A DNA stretch of 64,000 nucleotides from Ichthyophthirius multifiliis (Eukaryota > Ciliophora > Oligohymenophorea > Hymenostomatida), in assembly GCF_000220395.1 (NCBI RefSeq), contig NW_004086000.1:1-64000 (forward strand), in the 5' to 3' direction. This document shows positions 52,112 through 63,484 of this stretch, piece by piece. Under the pieces are notes generated by a model. It was not told the origin of the DNA, ran no database searches, and saw only the letters and a program-made list of their open reading frames with translations. How positions within the stretch are numbered: position 1 is the stretch's first letter; every line of letters begins with the position of its first letter. The position numbers and the translations under genes are program-made.

Positions 52112-54064
52112 ATGTCAAATTTTAATCCTGAATTACTATTTCGTTAATAAAAAACCCAATTTTTTTTAGCAAAAATAACTATATTAACAAATAACCAGAC
52201 GATATAAAATAATACACAAGAGATTTTAATAGTAATATAAAAGAATAATAATAAGAATTATATAATATAAAAGATAATTATAAACCTTATAGTAAATAAA
52301 ATTTTCAATACCAATTGATAATTAAGGAATTTTTTTTTTTGAAAGATTTGGTGTAAAAGATATATAGTTATAAAATAATTAAACAATTGGGAATAAAATT
52401 AAATAGAAAATTACAAAAATTATTAAAAAAATAACTAAAGAAATTAAGTAAATACTAATTTTGATATATAATATAATAATAATTATTGTTTCTTTGAGAA
52501 ATTCTATAAAGAGGAAACTGAATAAGAATAAAAACAAAAAGAAAAAGCTTATAAATAAGCATTTAAAGAATAATTAAACAAATAAATAGAAGAGAAAAAT
52601 AATCAATAAAAGAATCTTTATAACAAAATAAAAGAAATTCGAAAAAATAATTGGAATAAGAATAATAACAATAATAATAGTTTTTACATAAAATATAAGA
52701 ATAATAAAAAATAAATCAATATTTATAAAAATAAGATGGAAATTAATAGAATATAAATGAAAATAATTTAATAAATGATCAATATATATAAAAAAAAGAC
52801 TAAAATATATAAAAAAATGACCAAAATATATAAAAAAAGACCAAAATATATAAAAAAATGACCAAAATATATAAAAAAATGACCAAAATATATAAAAAAA
52901 TGACCTAAATATATAAAAAAATGATCTAAATATATAAAAAATGACTAAAATTTATAAAAAAATGGCCTTAATATATAAAAAAATAACCAAAATATATAAA
53001 AAAATAACCAAAATATATAAAAAAATGGCCTAAATATATAAAATAACCTTAATATATAATAAAATGACCTAAATATATAATAAAATGACCTAAATATATA
53101 ATAAAATGACCTAAATATATAATAAAATAACCACGAAATTAATTTTTAAGTATAATAAACATAAATTGAAGAATTAGTAAAAAATAACTAATAAATATAA
53201 TTCTGTAAATTTTTAATGGAAGAACGATTAAAAATACTGAAAAAATCTCTCCAAGAATAAATAGAAATTTAATAGTATTACATATATCTAGAAAATTTAA
53301 AAACAGATATCGGAAAAAAGAAAAAATTTAATCTAATTTTGAATATAAAACAAACTAAATAATAGACTCAAATCAACTCTCTTAGTGTCTTATTTCCAAA
53401 AATAAACATATATTTTCTTAAATAGAAACCTTTGAAAAATTCTATATTCCAAATTACCTAAAATATGGCTTTTTTAGATTAATAAAATGAAGATTTTGAT
53501 AGTTCATTACCTTACAATACTAAATTTGTAGAATTAGATGACATAGATGAGGCTAAAATTAGTTATCTGGAAGATTTATAAACATTTAATGAGAATAGTT
53601 TATCAAAAACATTAAAGTCAATAATATATGAATAGAAATAAGAAGAAGAAAAAGCTGAATAAGTCGGATATTAAAAATCTAATTTTTAAATAAATACACT
53701 TAATACAGAACTTATTAAAACTGCTGATTATTATAAAATGTTTTAATAACACATAATTTAAGATGGATATAGATTTTAAAAATTTAATGTCAAAATTAAA
53801 GAAAAAAATAAAAAACATAATCCTGAAAACGAATTGACTTTATAAAGTTTAGATTTTGAAAATACAGATGAAGAAGGAATGTAAAAAAATTAAAATCGAA
53901 AACATATAAATGTATTTTAAAATAAAAAACAATAATACTATGAAAATGAAAATTATGAAGAATTATAAAAATTTTAAAAAACGAATGAGAGAGATTTATT
54001 TTAATATACTAAAACAATAGATAATTAAAAAAATAATGTAATGCTATAAAATTATTTTTAATGA
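52112..54064 (+). CDS. Q/N/K-rich protein containing a minisatellite; function unknown
   Basis: ATG 52112 starts MSNFNPELLFRQQKTQFFLA. After one or two short introns (a likely one is about 52280-52315), a charged coiled-coil segment appears (FYKEETEQEQKQKEKAYKQA then FKEQLNKQIEEKNN). A 21-nt tandem repeat follows (52780-53133), and then a long clean frame to TGA 54062-54064 with RLKILKKSLQEQIEI, FVELDDIDEAKISYLEDLQT, TADYYKMFQQHIIQDGYRFQ and ENELTLQSLDFENTDEEG. The first and last parts share the same frame. The repeat, however, contains 20-nt units that shift it, so either base errors or splicing must bypass it. No domain was recognised; composition suggests a filament-like or scaffold protein. 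Confidence 0.6.
52780..53133 (+). repeat. 21-nt minisatellite (heptapeptide-coding)
   Basis: About 16 units of a 21-nt motif, ATGACCAAAATATATAAAAA plus one A, with drift to ...GACCTAAATATATAATAAA at the 3' end. A full unit encodes MTKIYKK in one frame and NDQNIQK (code 6) in another; the third frame contains TGA. Some units are 20 nt (near 52831-52850 and 52921-52940), which switches frame. Confidence 0.85.
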
Positions 54065-54657
54065 AGATATATAGATATATTTATTAATTTTGTATTTTGT
54101 ATTATAATTTTAATTTATGCTTTAAAAATATATACATGTGTAAAATAATATATAAATATATATTTAAATAAATATCAATATATATTTATATATATATATA
54201 TTTATTTGTTTATATATATTAATATTTTTATATTTTTTTTATTTATATTATTTTTTTTTATTTTTAAAACATATCTTTTATTTTAAAAATTTTTATATTT
54301 CATATATATTTTAATATAATAATTAAATAAAATATATTTTAAAATTTTACAATATTATATACAACCTTAATTTTAATTAAATAGAGATTTTTGTTTTAAA
54401 TATTAATAAAAATTGCGTCGTTATTATTATAGTTAATATCATATCATAATTAGATTATTAAATGTGTCATAAATTTAAAATTATTTATCAAATAATAACA
54501 AGAAATTCAATATTATTTTTTCTTAAATTCTTTAAATTATTTATTATACTATTTTGAAATATAAAATAATTAAATTACTTAATTCTAGAATTTAAAAAAT
54601 AAAATAAAAAAAAATGAAAGTAATTATAATAGAGATTAAATTAAAATAAAATAAATT
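54065..54657. other. Intergenic, A+T-rich
   Basis: Only TA-rich sequence is seen, with runs at about 54169-54203. No supported gene. Confidence 0.55.
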
Positions 54658-55056
54658 ATGTATTCTATAATAGTATATAGGATGATATCTGAATAAAGAA
54701 ATCATTAAGTTTTTTTAAATCCATATGAAAATAATAATAATTTTATATAATTAATCAAGAATTTTGATTAAATAAGTTATTTAAAATATAAATTATATCT
54801 TACTAAAAATAATAAAAATTTTAAGTATATAGAAATAAAATTTGTGTTCTGATTTTGATTGAAATTCAAGTAATAAATTAAATGTGGAATACTTATGTTA
54901 TCTTAATACTATTTTAATAATAAATATGAAATATAAAACATTTAAATTATTAAAAATAGGTTATTTGATATAAAATATATATAAAAAAATAAAACAAAAA
55001 AACTTATAAGATTTATATAATATTTAATAATCATTTCCCTTTAAAATTTAAAATGA
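54658..55056 (+). CDS. Possible small gene, unidentified
   Basis: ATG 54658 opens MYSIIVYRMISEQRNHQVFL then NPYENNNNFIQLIKNFDQIS to about 54840. A possible intron (GT near 54826 to AG near 54870) leads to IKCGILMLSQYYFNNKYE...KTKKLIRFIQYLII and TGA 55054-55056. The composition is more protein-like than the flanks, but the sequence is short and matches no family I know. Confidence 0.35.
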
Positions 55057-55199
55057 AATTAGGTTTATAAATATAAAAAATTATAAATATTATATAGACA
55101 ATAAAATCAAATAATAATAATTTTATAAATATAATTAAATATAATAATAATATTTTTACAATCTATTTAAACATGTGATTAATAATATATATATTTTTT

Positions 55200-55640
55200 T
55201 TTTAAAGGATCACCTTTTTCGTCTTATGAAGCTTTTATTTTTATTTGTTTTATTAATATATATTTCTAGAAAGAATATATATCATTTTTAAAATCTGGAA
55301 TACATAAAATATATATTCTTTTGCTTTTAGTTCATTTATATTTGAAGTAAAAGTATTCTTTAACTCAGAAATTTCATCTTATTTTTTTTTTTAATAAATT
55401 TTTATTTTAGAAATAATACTCTTATGAAGTTTAATGTTTTGTCTAATATATTTAATTCATAATTTATTTTGATTAATTAAGTTCTTAAAATATCCTTTTC
55501 TCCCGTAACCGTTTCTAGATCTTTTTAATAATAATAATATAATAATTCATAATAATTCTAATATTTTAACATATTTTTATAAACTAAACTATTCTTTAGA
55601 AAAATTATATTAAATTTTAAATTAAAACTTTATAATATAA
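55200..55640 (-). CDS. Possible coiled-coil protein fragment
   Basis: Minus-strand stretches read KDLETVTGEKDILRTQLIK then INYELNILDKT, and in a second frame KLHKSIISKIKIYQKKKQDE then ISELKNTFTSNINELKAKE. This is a typical heptad pattern. The change of frame near 55430 suggests an intron or base error. No start, stop or family could be fixed. Confidence 0.35.
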
Positions 55641-55974
55641 TAAATATTAAAAAAATTTTCCTGATAAAAGTAATTTAATTTAAAATAAATATACCTAACT
55701 TAAATAATAATTTCTTTATATTAATAGTTATTTATAAAATTCGTTTTAAAATAAAATAATTAATAACAATTTAATATGATTTATACTTTCTTTCTATTAT
55801 AAATTAAAGATTACAAATTTAAATCTACTTATTATTTTTTTTTAAAGAAATAAATTAATAATCTAAAAGTAATAAAAATACATTCTTTAAGTATATGAAA
55901 TATTTATCTTAAATCTTAATTTTAAATTCTAGAACTTATTAAATTTAAAATCTGGTATTAAGATTATTAATATA

Positions 55975-56028
<54 letters not shown>
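55975..56028. repeat. (TA)n microsatellite
   Basis: About 25 TA units with one G interruption, in noncoding DNA. A similar tract of about 22 units lies at 56501-56547. Confidence 0.85.
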
Positions 56029-56030
<2 letters not shown>

Positions 56031-56129
56031 TAAAGTAAAAGATAATTAAAATTAATTATATAAAAGTGAAAAAATATATATACGAAGGAGAATGAAATAA
56101 ATTAAAAACACACAGAAAACGAATTCTAT

Positions 56130-56480
56130 ATTTGAAATATGAAAATATCTTTATATTTTTGAATGGAAAAGTAATAAATCTAATATAAATTTCATAAATG
56201 ATAAATTTGGATACAAATACTTACGAAAGACAATTGATTTTATAATGGGAATGAAATCAGAAAATGCAACTTTTATTAATATATTATATAATTTTATATT
56301 GAAAATTGTCAAAATTATATTATAATTTCAAAAAAAAAAACATTATTATTAATATTAAGATAATAGTAATTTAAAAATATAACTAATAAAAATAGTATAT
56401 TTATGTTATAAAGCAAATATGATATTGGTTAAAAAACAAATAATATTTAATATAAATATAACTAAATATATTTACACTTA
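56130..56480 (+). CDS. Possible coding fragment, unidentified
   Basis: A plus frame reads KYLYIFEWKSNKSNINFIND then KFGYKYLRKTIDFIMGMKSE and NATFINILYNFILKIVK. It has balanced composition for about 60 residues before drifting into low-complexity Q/N/K. No start or family was identified; it may be an exon of a gene with unrecognised neighbours at 54.6-55.1 kb. Confidence 0.3.
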
Positions 56481-56495
56481 ATAATTTGAAAACAA

Positions 56496-56549
<54 letters not shown>

Positions 56550-56569
56550 CATTTTTATAAATATTAATT

Positions 56570-57961
56570 TGCTACAAAAGTATATTTTTTAATATTATTA
56601 TTAAATATTTTATTAATTTCTATTTTGTCTTCAGTTTTTAACTAATTATAGTCATCTGTAAGATATGGAAAAGGATTAATTATAAAAATTTTTGCCATAA
56701 TTTATTTTAAAATAAAATTTCCAAAATGGCATGTTTTTCAAGTAAAATTTCATCATTATCCTCCGAATTTTATTCTATTTCTAAAAATTATAAAAAATTT
56801 TCATTTTTTTTAAATCCTTAATCCCCAAAATGTTAAATTATCTATTTAAAACTTTCCACCTGGATATTTTTTAAAACAACAGTTATACCCTATTCACTTT
56901 TTTTCTCTAATTTTTATAATAAATAGAACATATAATAGTCATTTATAAACTAATAAACATGAGAAAAAACCAGAGGAAATACCCAGCTAAAATTCTCTAT
57001 ATTTTTAAGGTTTTATTTTTTACAAAAAATCAGCATTTCTTAAAAAATCTACTTTATTTATTCCAAAGATAAATTATTTGCTAAATATAATCTTTAATAT
57101 AGACATGGAGTTTATCCTAAATATGATTATTTACCAGATAAAAAACTCAATAATAAGGATTATTTTAATAAATAGTAAAGTTCATTATTTTCCGGTTATA
57201 TTTATAATTAATCAAAGAAGACTTTTTATTCTAAAATTTCAAAGAATTCTTGAATTTTTTAAGCTTTTTAATTTTCGTCTTGTGAAGTTTCTATTACTTC
57301 ATAAAAGTATTTTGTAAAATAACCTTAAGTCTTTATTTCTTCGGATTTTTATGTTAGTTTTTACATAATTTCAATCTTTTCTTTATTAGTACTTTTATAT
57401 AAATCTAAATAAATATATCTAACTACAAATCTTATAATTCTAAAGGAAAGTAGGATTTTATTCTAAAATTTTCTATTTAAATTATATATATATTTTTATT
57501 TTTGTATTTTTTTTTTTTTACTAAAGAATTTAAATTTTCGCCTTTATATAATATTTATGACCTATATTTTTTCTAAAAAATCCTTTTTTCATATAAATGG
57601 TAAGTGGGATCTATTTATAATAATGTGATTTCATTATTTAATGTTTATTTAAATAAGTCATTTAATTAATTCATATTTTTTTCAAATTATTGTTCGTCTA
57701 TGACTTTTATTGGAATTCCTATAATGTCTATTGGTTTATTTTTGAAATCTTTTTATTTATTTTAATTATTTTATTAAGTAAAAAATAAAAATAAAAATGC
57801 AAACTTAATTATGAATGGATTATTTCTTTATTAGTAGAATATTTTTCCTAATTCTCATCATGGAAATTTTAATCGAACAAAATTGAAGGATGAGTATAAA
57901 TTTAAGGCTTATTTGAAGAAACAGTTCTCGAAAAAAGCATTTTTATTTTTTTAAAAGACAT
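56570..57961 (-). CDS. Unidentified protein with mitochondrial-type N-terminus
   Basis: ATG 57961 gives MSFKKIKMLFSRTVSSNKPQ, a short, basic, Ser/Arg-rich amphipathic start typical of a mitochondrial presequence. An intron (about 57737-57792) joins it to FKNKPIDIIGIPIKVIDEQQ and YHLYEKRIFQKKYRSQI. A second intron lies near 57485-57530. The large last exon runs STNKEKIEIMQKLTQKSEEI, YFTKYFYEVIETSQDENQK, LANNLSLEQIKQIFQEMLIF, FSWVFPLVFSHVYQFINDYY and HAILEILFQNKLWQKFLQLI. It is all-helical and about 450 residues in total. No catalytic motif was recognised. The 3' end was not fixed (no in-frame TGA before the TA tract). Confidence 0.6.
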
Positions 57962-58170
57962 TTTTTTTTGTTTTTTTTTGTAAAAAAAATAATAATAATT
58001 TAACCTTAATTTTTTTTTATATATATATTTATAAAATAAAAATATTTTAACCTTTTTTTTTTATTTTATTTAAATAAAAAAGCTAATTTTTTATAGTTAA
58101 AAAATTCAAACAAATATATATAAATAACGAAAAAAAAAAAACATTTTGTTAAAAATAAATTAAACCAATA

Positions 58171-59126
58171 TCAATGATCTATTATCTCCTAATCATTCAT
58201 TTTAATAATTAGTAAATTTTCCATTTTTTAATAAAAACCAGTAATTAAGTGTTCCTATTAAGAGATCTACATTGAATTAATCAATCTAAAGTAATTTTAT
58301 TTTTAAACTCTGAATTCTTCTTATGATTTAAAATCAAGTTCAACAGTTTTTTTTTCTTCTTTATTTGTTATAAACACTATTTTTTAGTAAATCTCCTAAT
58401 ATTATTTTGTTCTTTAATTTAACAAAAAAGACAATTTTTTTTCATTAATTTAAGCTAATTTACTAATAATATAATTAACTAAAATTTAAATCAATAAATT
58501 CACAAGTAAGTCAAACAAACGAGTATCTTTAAATAGAGTTTTATGTAAATGTTTACTCAATTTAAATGAGATTTTTTACAAGTTTTTTTATTTAGTAAAC
58601 TTAGCTTAAAGTGTAAATTTTCTTTATTTAATAAAGAATTAAGTAATCTTAAGACTTCATAAATAAAGGACAAAGCCTAATAATGTAAAACTAATAATTC
58701 TACCCAAGAAGTATAATCAGTTAATCTTTATTAATTAATATAATTTTATCTGTTATTTTTATTATGAATTTGAAATAGTTTTATCTAAATCAACTTTTAT
58801 AAGTTTTAAATTATTATCTAAATTTACAATATTTTTTTCACTAGCGGAATTAACTACTCTTTGTAATTTTTCGACATTATATATTATTAATTCTAATATA
58901 CCATTATTTTTATTAAGATGTGTGTTTCTCTGTTTAAGTAATGTAATTATTATTTGATTGTATCAAGTAATTTACTTAAAACTTAAGATGATTTAACTTT
59001 AGGATTGTTCTTTTTTTAAGGTATTTATTGATTTTATAATTTAATTTGTGGGTAGTTTAGATAAAGAGAAAGATGATGTGAATAAACAGATTAATAATAA
59101 AGCGGAGATTTTCCTTTTTTTATCAT
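58171..59126 (-). CDS. Unidentified helical protein
   Basis: ATG 59126 gives MIKKGKSPLYYQSVYSHHLS. Coding-like segments in order are NGILELIIYNVEKLQRVVNS, KNIVNLDNNLKLIKVDLDK, DYTSWVELLVLHYQALSFIY, RLLNSLLNKENLHFKL, FKDTRLFDLLVNLLIQILVN, and a C-terminal EEKKTVELDFKSQEEFRV...MENLLIIKMNDQEIIDH ending TGA 58171-58173. They lie in different frames, so two or three short introns or base errors are needed. About 280 residues, mostly helical, no family recognised. It is head-to-tail with the preceding minus gene (about 210 bp apart). Confidence 0.5.
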
Positions 59127-60271
59127 TTTTTCATTTTTTTTTTAAGGTAATATTTTTTAAATATGTGTGTGTTGTGTGTTTTTTTTTTTAAAAAAAAAAA
59201 CAAAAAAACGGATATTTTTTACAAGTTATAGTTAATTTATTATTAGAATTATGTGTATATGCTTATATTATTAAAATATATATTAATTTCATTTTAGTTT
59301 ATACAAATAATTTGATTTATAAAATTTATTAAAAAATAGTTATATTGTTTTTAAAAAAATTTATATTATTTATATAAATTTTATTTCTTCGTTTATTTTT
59401 TTTTATAACTAAATCAAAATATAAAAAAATTAATAAATAATTAATCAATAAAATAAAATGTATTAAGAATATTTTAGATAATCAAATAAAAAAAATTAAA
59501 TAATTTATTTTATTCTTTATAATCTTTTAATTTTTATATATTTAAATATCCGTATTTAATAATTTTTTATTTTAAAAAATATTAAATATTTATTATAAAA
59601 TTAAAATAAATGTATTTATATATATTTATTAATATCTTTTAATACTAATCTATAAATTTCATATTTTTTAAATATTTAATTTTATTTTATTCTCATTTAA
59701 TTACATAAGCTTATTAAATTTAGAATTTAAATTAAATTATTTCTAAAAAGTTGATTTATTATTAAATAATACTAAATTTTTAAAAATATTTAATGAATAT
59801 GATTTACTAGAACTAAATAATACATAAAATATTTTTTGTTTTATTTAAAAACATAAAAGTATTAATTACATTTATAATATTATCTGAAATATATATATAT
59901 TAATTATAACTTATGAATTTATTTTTTAAATTAATTGGGAAAGATAAATATATGTTTTTTAAAATAAATTATAATAAAAAAAGTTATTTAAAGTCTAAAA
60001 ATAACATTTTTAATAACATTTCGAATAAAAACATATTTATTTATTTTATTCTAAAATTTTCGAAATTTAAAATTTAAAAAATTTTAAATTTAAGAATGTA
60101 AATATAAAATAATATTTTAATTATAATATAAAAAAAATAACAAACTCTAATTATAATCAACAATTAATATAAAATATAAAAAAATTGTATCAATACATCA
60201 AAAAATATTTATATTAATAAAAAAATAATTTAAAATAATATATAAATTATTAAAAAATACATAAAAAATTA
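59127..60271. other. Intergenic, divergent
   Basis: Upstream region of the minus gene and of CKS1. A short TG run (about 59163-59178) next to poly-T and poly-A is the only notable feature. No gene was seen. Confidence 0.55.
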
Positions 60272-60550
60272 ATGGTTCACTTTCCAGAAGAAATTGAATA
60301 CAGTGATAAATACAGTGATGAATATTACGAATATCGTCATGTTATATTACCTAAAGCATTATTTAAAAAAATTCCAAAAGGAAGATTACTAGATGAATTG
60401 GAATGGCGTTCATTAGGAGTATAATAAAGTCGAGGATGGATTCATTATGAAATACATAAACCAGAACCTCACATTTTATTATTTAGGAGACCATTAGGAA
60501 CTGATTTATAAACAGGATTACCACCACCTGGATTTAGAGCACTCTATTGA
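60272..60550 (+). CDS. CKS1: Cyclin-dependent kinase regulatory subunit CKS1
   Basis: A single exon of 92 residues. CKS proteins bind CDK-cyclin complexes and read phospho-threonine, promoting multisite phosphorylation in the cell cycle. The hallmark sequences are all present: [40 protein letters not shown], and [13 protein letters not shown] with the conserved H-x-P-E-P-H hinge. The length equals the family norm. Two in-frame TAA (VQQS) must be glutamine, the residues found in all CKS proteins. This is one of the clearest proofs of the genetic code used here. TGA is at 60548-60550. Confidence 0.96.
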
Positions 60551-61253
60551 AGAATATATAAACATTTTAAATTTATCTATTTATTTATACGGTTTATTTA
60601 TTATCTTTTTAAAAAAATAACATATAAATATTATTTATTTTTTAGTATTAGTTTGGTAAAAAAATATAAAAAAATAATAATAATATATATAAATATATAT
60701 ATATATATTTATTTATATATAAATATATATATATATTTATATATTAATATTTATTTTACTATTAATTATAAATTTAAATAAAATGTTAATTTATTTTTAT
60801 AATTTTAATACTTATAACTTTTATAATATATATTTTTTTTTTTTCTAAAATTTAAAATTTTTTTTATTATTTTTTACTCACAAATAATTTCAAATTTATA
60901 TAAGAAAAAATATAACTTTTACTCTATATTTTATATAACACAATTATTTAAAATATCCTAAATAATTTATTATTTGATTTTTTTTTTTTTAATTTTTATT
61001 TAGATAAACATTACTCAATATTATCTAAAAACATTAAATAGAGTATATTTTTGAAATCTTTTAAAATAAAAAATATTAAAAATACATTTATTTGTATAAA
61101 ATCCAACTCTTTTATGACATTTATATATATATTTCGAGCATAAAAATTTAATATTTAAATTATCAAAAGAATTCTAATTTATAAAACTAGATTTTCTCTT
61201 AAAAAATACAAAAATTATCTATATTTATTTATCCAATTTAAAGAAATCTTAAT
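60551..61253. other. Intergenic, A+T-rich
   Basis: Spacer between CKS1 (+) and the minus-strand ORF ending at 61254. TA-rich with T runs; no gene was seen. Confidence 0.55.
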
Positions 61254-62130
61254 CATCTTTTTATTATTAATTTATAATATTTGATAAAATAAATTTATAA
61301 ATAATCAATTTTTATTGAGTTAAAAATATATTAATCCTTATTAGTTATAATGCAATAATATATAAAATTTTAATTTTAAGTTGTTAAAATAATTTTCTAA
61401 CAAACACAACTAATTAATTAATATTAAGATAATTTGAAAATTGATTTTTCAGATATTAAATACCTGTCTGAGTATTTACTTTAGGGATATTTAACTATTT
61501 TTTCTCCCGAAAAATAACTTAGAACACCAGATATGTAAAACTATAAAGTTTATTAATTTTAATAAATGAATTAAACAATTATAAATTACTTATGTTTAAT
61601 TAAAACAAACTCTTTTGATATAAAATATATTCCTAATAGGAGCAGCTAATATAGATACTGTAATTTAATTATATAAATTTGATGTATTTACTAAAAATAT
61701 ATTATTTTTAAATATATATATATAATTTTTTTCATATAAAATTTGCTAGATTTCATCCCTTTTCGAAATTTCAAATTGACTTTATATTGCCATAGGAGAA
61801 TATAAGATTTTTTTTAAAAAAAATAATACTTTTTTTTTTTTTTTGGGGGATTGGATTGCGGATGGAATAAGGATAAATTCTTGTTTTTAATTATGATTTG
61901 TTTTTCAAGAATTAAAGGATTAGAATTTTGGAAAATAATTTTTTATTTTTTTAAAAAAAGATGGAAATAAGTATTTATTTTACGATTATTTGGAAAATAT
62001 ATTGGTATAAGGGTATAAGGGTATAAGGGAAGAATAGTTTTCTTTAGGAAAGCACGGTTTTTAAAAATAATAAAGTTTTTGTTTTTTTAGGATTAAATAC
62101 ATAGATATCTTTTTTTTTATTTTATGCTTT
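61254..62130 (-). CDS. Unidentified ORF (both strands open in part)
   Basis: A single minus frame is open from about 62130 to TGA 61254-61256. Its best parts are NRAFLKKTILPLYPYTLIPI, YFPNNRKINTYFHLFLKKQK, SPMAIQSQFEISKRDEIQQI, and YISGVLSYFSGEKIVKYPQS then KYSDRYLISEKSIFKLS. No family was recognised and no ATG chosen. Within 61350-61682 the plus strand also has an ATG-to-TGA ORF of 110 codons (with KIDFSDIKYLSEYLLQGYLT), so one of the two is a shadow. I favour the minus strand because its frame continues through the whole island of raised G+C. Confidence 0.4.
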
Positions 62131-62289
62131 TTTATAATATAGATAGTTAATTTTTTTATTTATTTATTCTGTATGTTTTTTTTTTATTAATATATATTAA
62201 ATAATATAATAAAGTGTAACTTTTAATTAAAAAAAAAAAAAATTAAATAATATTAATTAAAAACTAAAAATAAAAGAATAAAAATTTTA

Positions 62290-63196
62290 ATGTTTGAAGG
62301 AACAAGACTTTCTTATATTGTACCTGGCTATACAGGGTATATTTTTTTTTTAAAAAAGGCATGACTTTATTTAATAAAAATATATAAAAAAGTCATATTC
62401 CAAATATTTAAAGAGATGATGTTTTAGTAATTAATAAATAAGATCCTCGTTATTAAATCCCTGGTAAAAAAAAATATTATATGTATATATATATATAAAA
62501 AAAAAAAAAAAATTAAAAAGGTTATGAAGGATATGTTAATTCAATTAAATGTGAAAATATATTCGGAAAAACATACGGAAAAATAACTTATGCTATTTCT
62601 GCTGGAGATTTACATTAAGGATAAGATGTTCCGCCTTCTTAAAGATATAAAAGTATGTATGGTGATATATATATGAATTAAAATGAAGTACTATAAAGAA
62701 CTGCCGCAGAAATTGTGGGCGTTTAAGCAAATAAATTTAACTATAATTAAGTATATATATATTTTTTATATATATAATTATAACAAAAATATTGTTTTTA
62801 AATATAAAAGACTGAAAATCTTAAAAATAGTAACTTTTGGTAATAATAATAATAACTTGTAGAAAAATAAAAGGAAAATTAAAATAATTAAAAAGTTTAA
62901 GAAGATTTCTAAAAAAGTGTGAGTTAATTTTATGGAGATGAAAATAAATAAACATGTATTTTTTTATTTTATTTTATTTTTTTTTGACAAAAAAATAATT
63001 AAAAAAAAAAGTAAAATTAGGAACTCCTTTACCTGGTTATACTGGAACTAATAAAAGAATTGTAGCAGCAAATATTTTCGGATAAACTTTCGCAAATGCA
63101 AGGAAAACAGCTATTTAAGATTAACATAATATTGATTAAGAAAGAGTTAAAAATTTTATTACTCAATCAACTTAGATTCCTAAAATTGGTAAATGA
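62290..63196 (+). CDS. CIMIP2/FAM166-like ciliary microtubule inner protein
   Basis: Five exons (62290-62336, 62393-62463, 62521-62750, 62811-62955, 63012-63196) total 678 nt, 225 residues, with all GT..AG junctions in frame. The protein carries repeated P-G-Y-x-G elements: LSYIVPGYTGHIPNIQRDDV at the start, YQIPGYEGYVNSIK in the middle with FGKTYGKITY, and GTPLPGYTGTNKRIVAANIF then GQTFANARKTAIQ at the end. P-G-Y-T-G-x-x-P followed by a G-x-T-Y/F-x-x-x-T/A motif is the signature of the FAM166 (CIMIP2) family, which sits inside doublet microtubules of cilia, fitting a heavily ciliated cell. A Q-rich linker lies between repeats 2 and 3. Ends IPKIGK, TGA 63194-63196. Confidence 0.75.
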
Positions 63197-63484
63197 GATA
63201 GAAAGAAAAGCATAAATATATATATATATAAATAATATTTTATTCAATAAATTGATTTATTTAATAAGAATTTTATAAAGCTTAAAATATATATATATAT
63301 ATATTATTTTATTTTATTTTACGTTAAAAAATTATTTTTTATTTATATATTATTTTAATTATTTTTTATAAATAATAAAAAACTATAATTATATTTATGT
63401 TTTGAGCTAATTTTAAATAATTTATTATATTTAATATAAGATTCTTTTTTTTTATATAAAATAATTAAATTTACACAATTAAAA

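Noticed and set aside
61990-62035. GGTATAAGGGTATAAGGGTATAAGG as a regulatory repeat
   Set aside because: It lies within the minus-strand ORF (LPLYPYTLIP) and is only three units; more likely coding than a signal.
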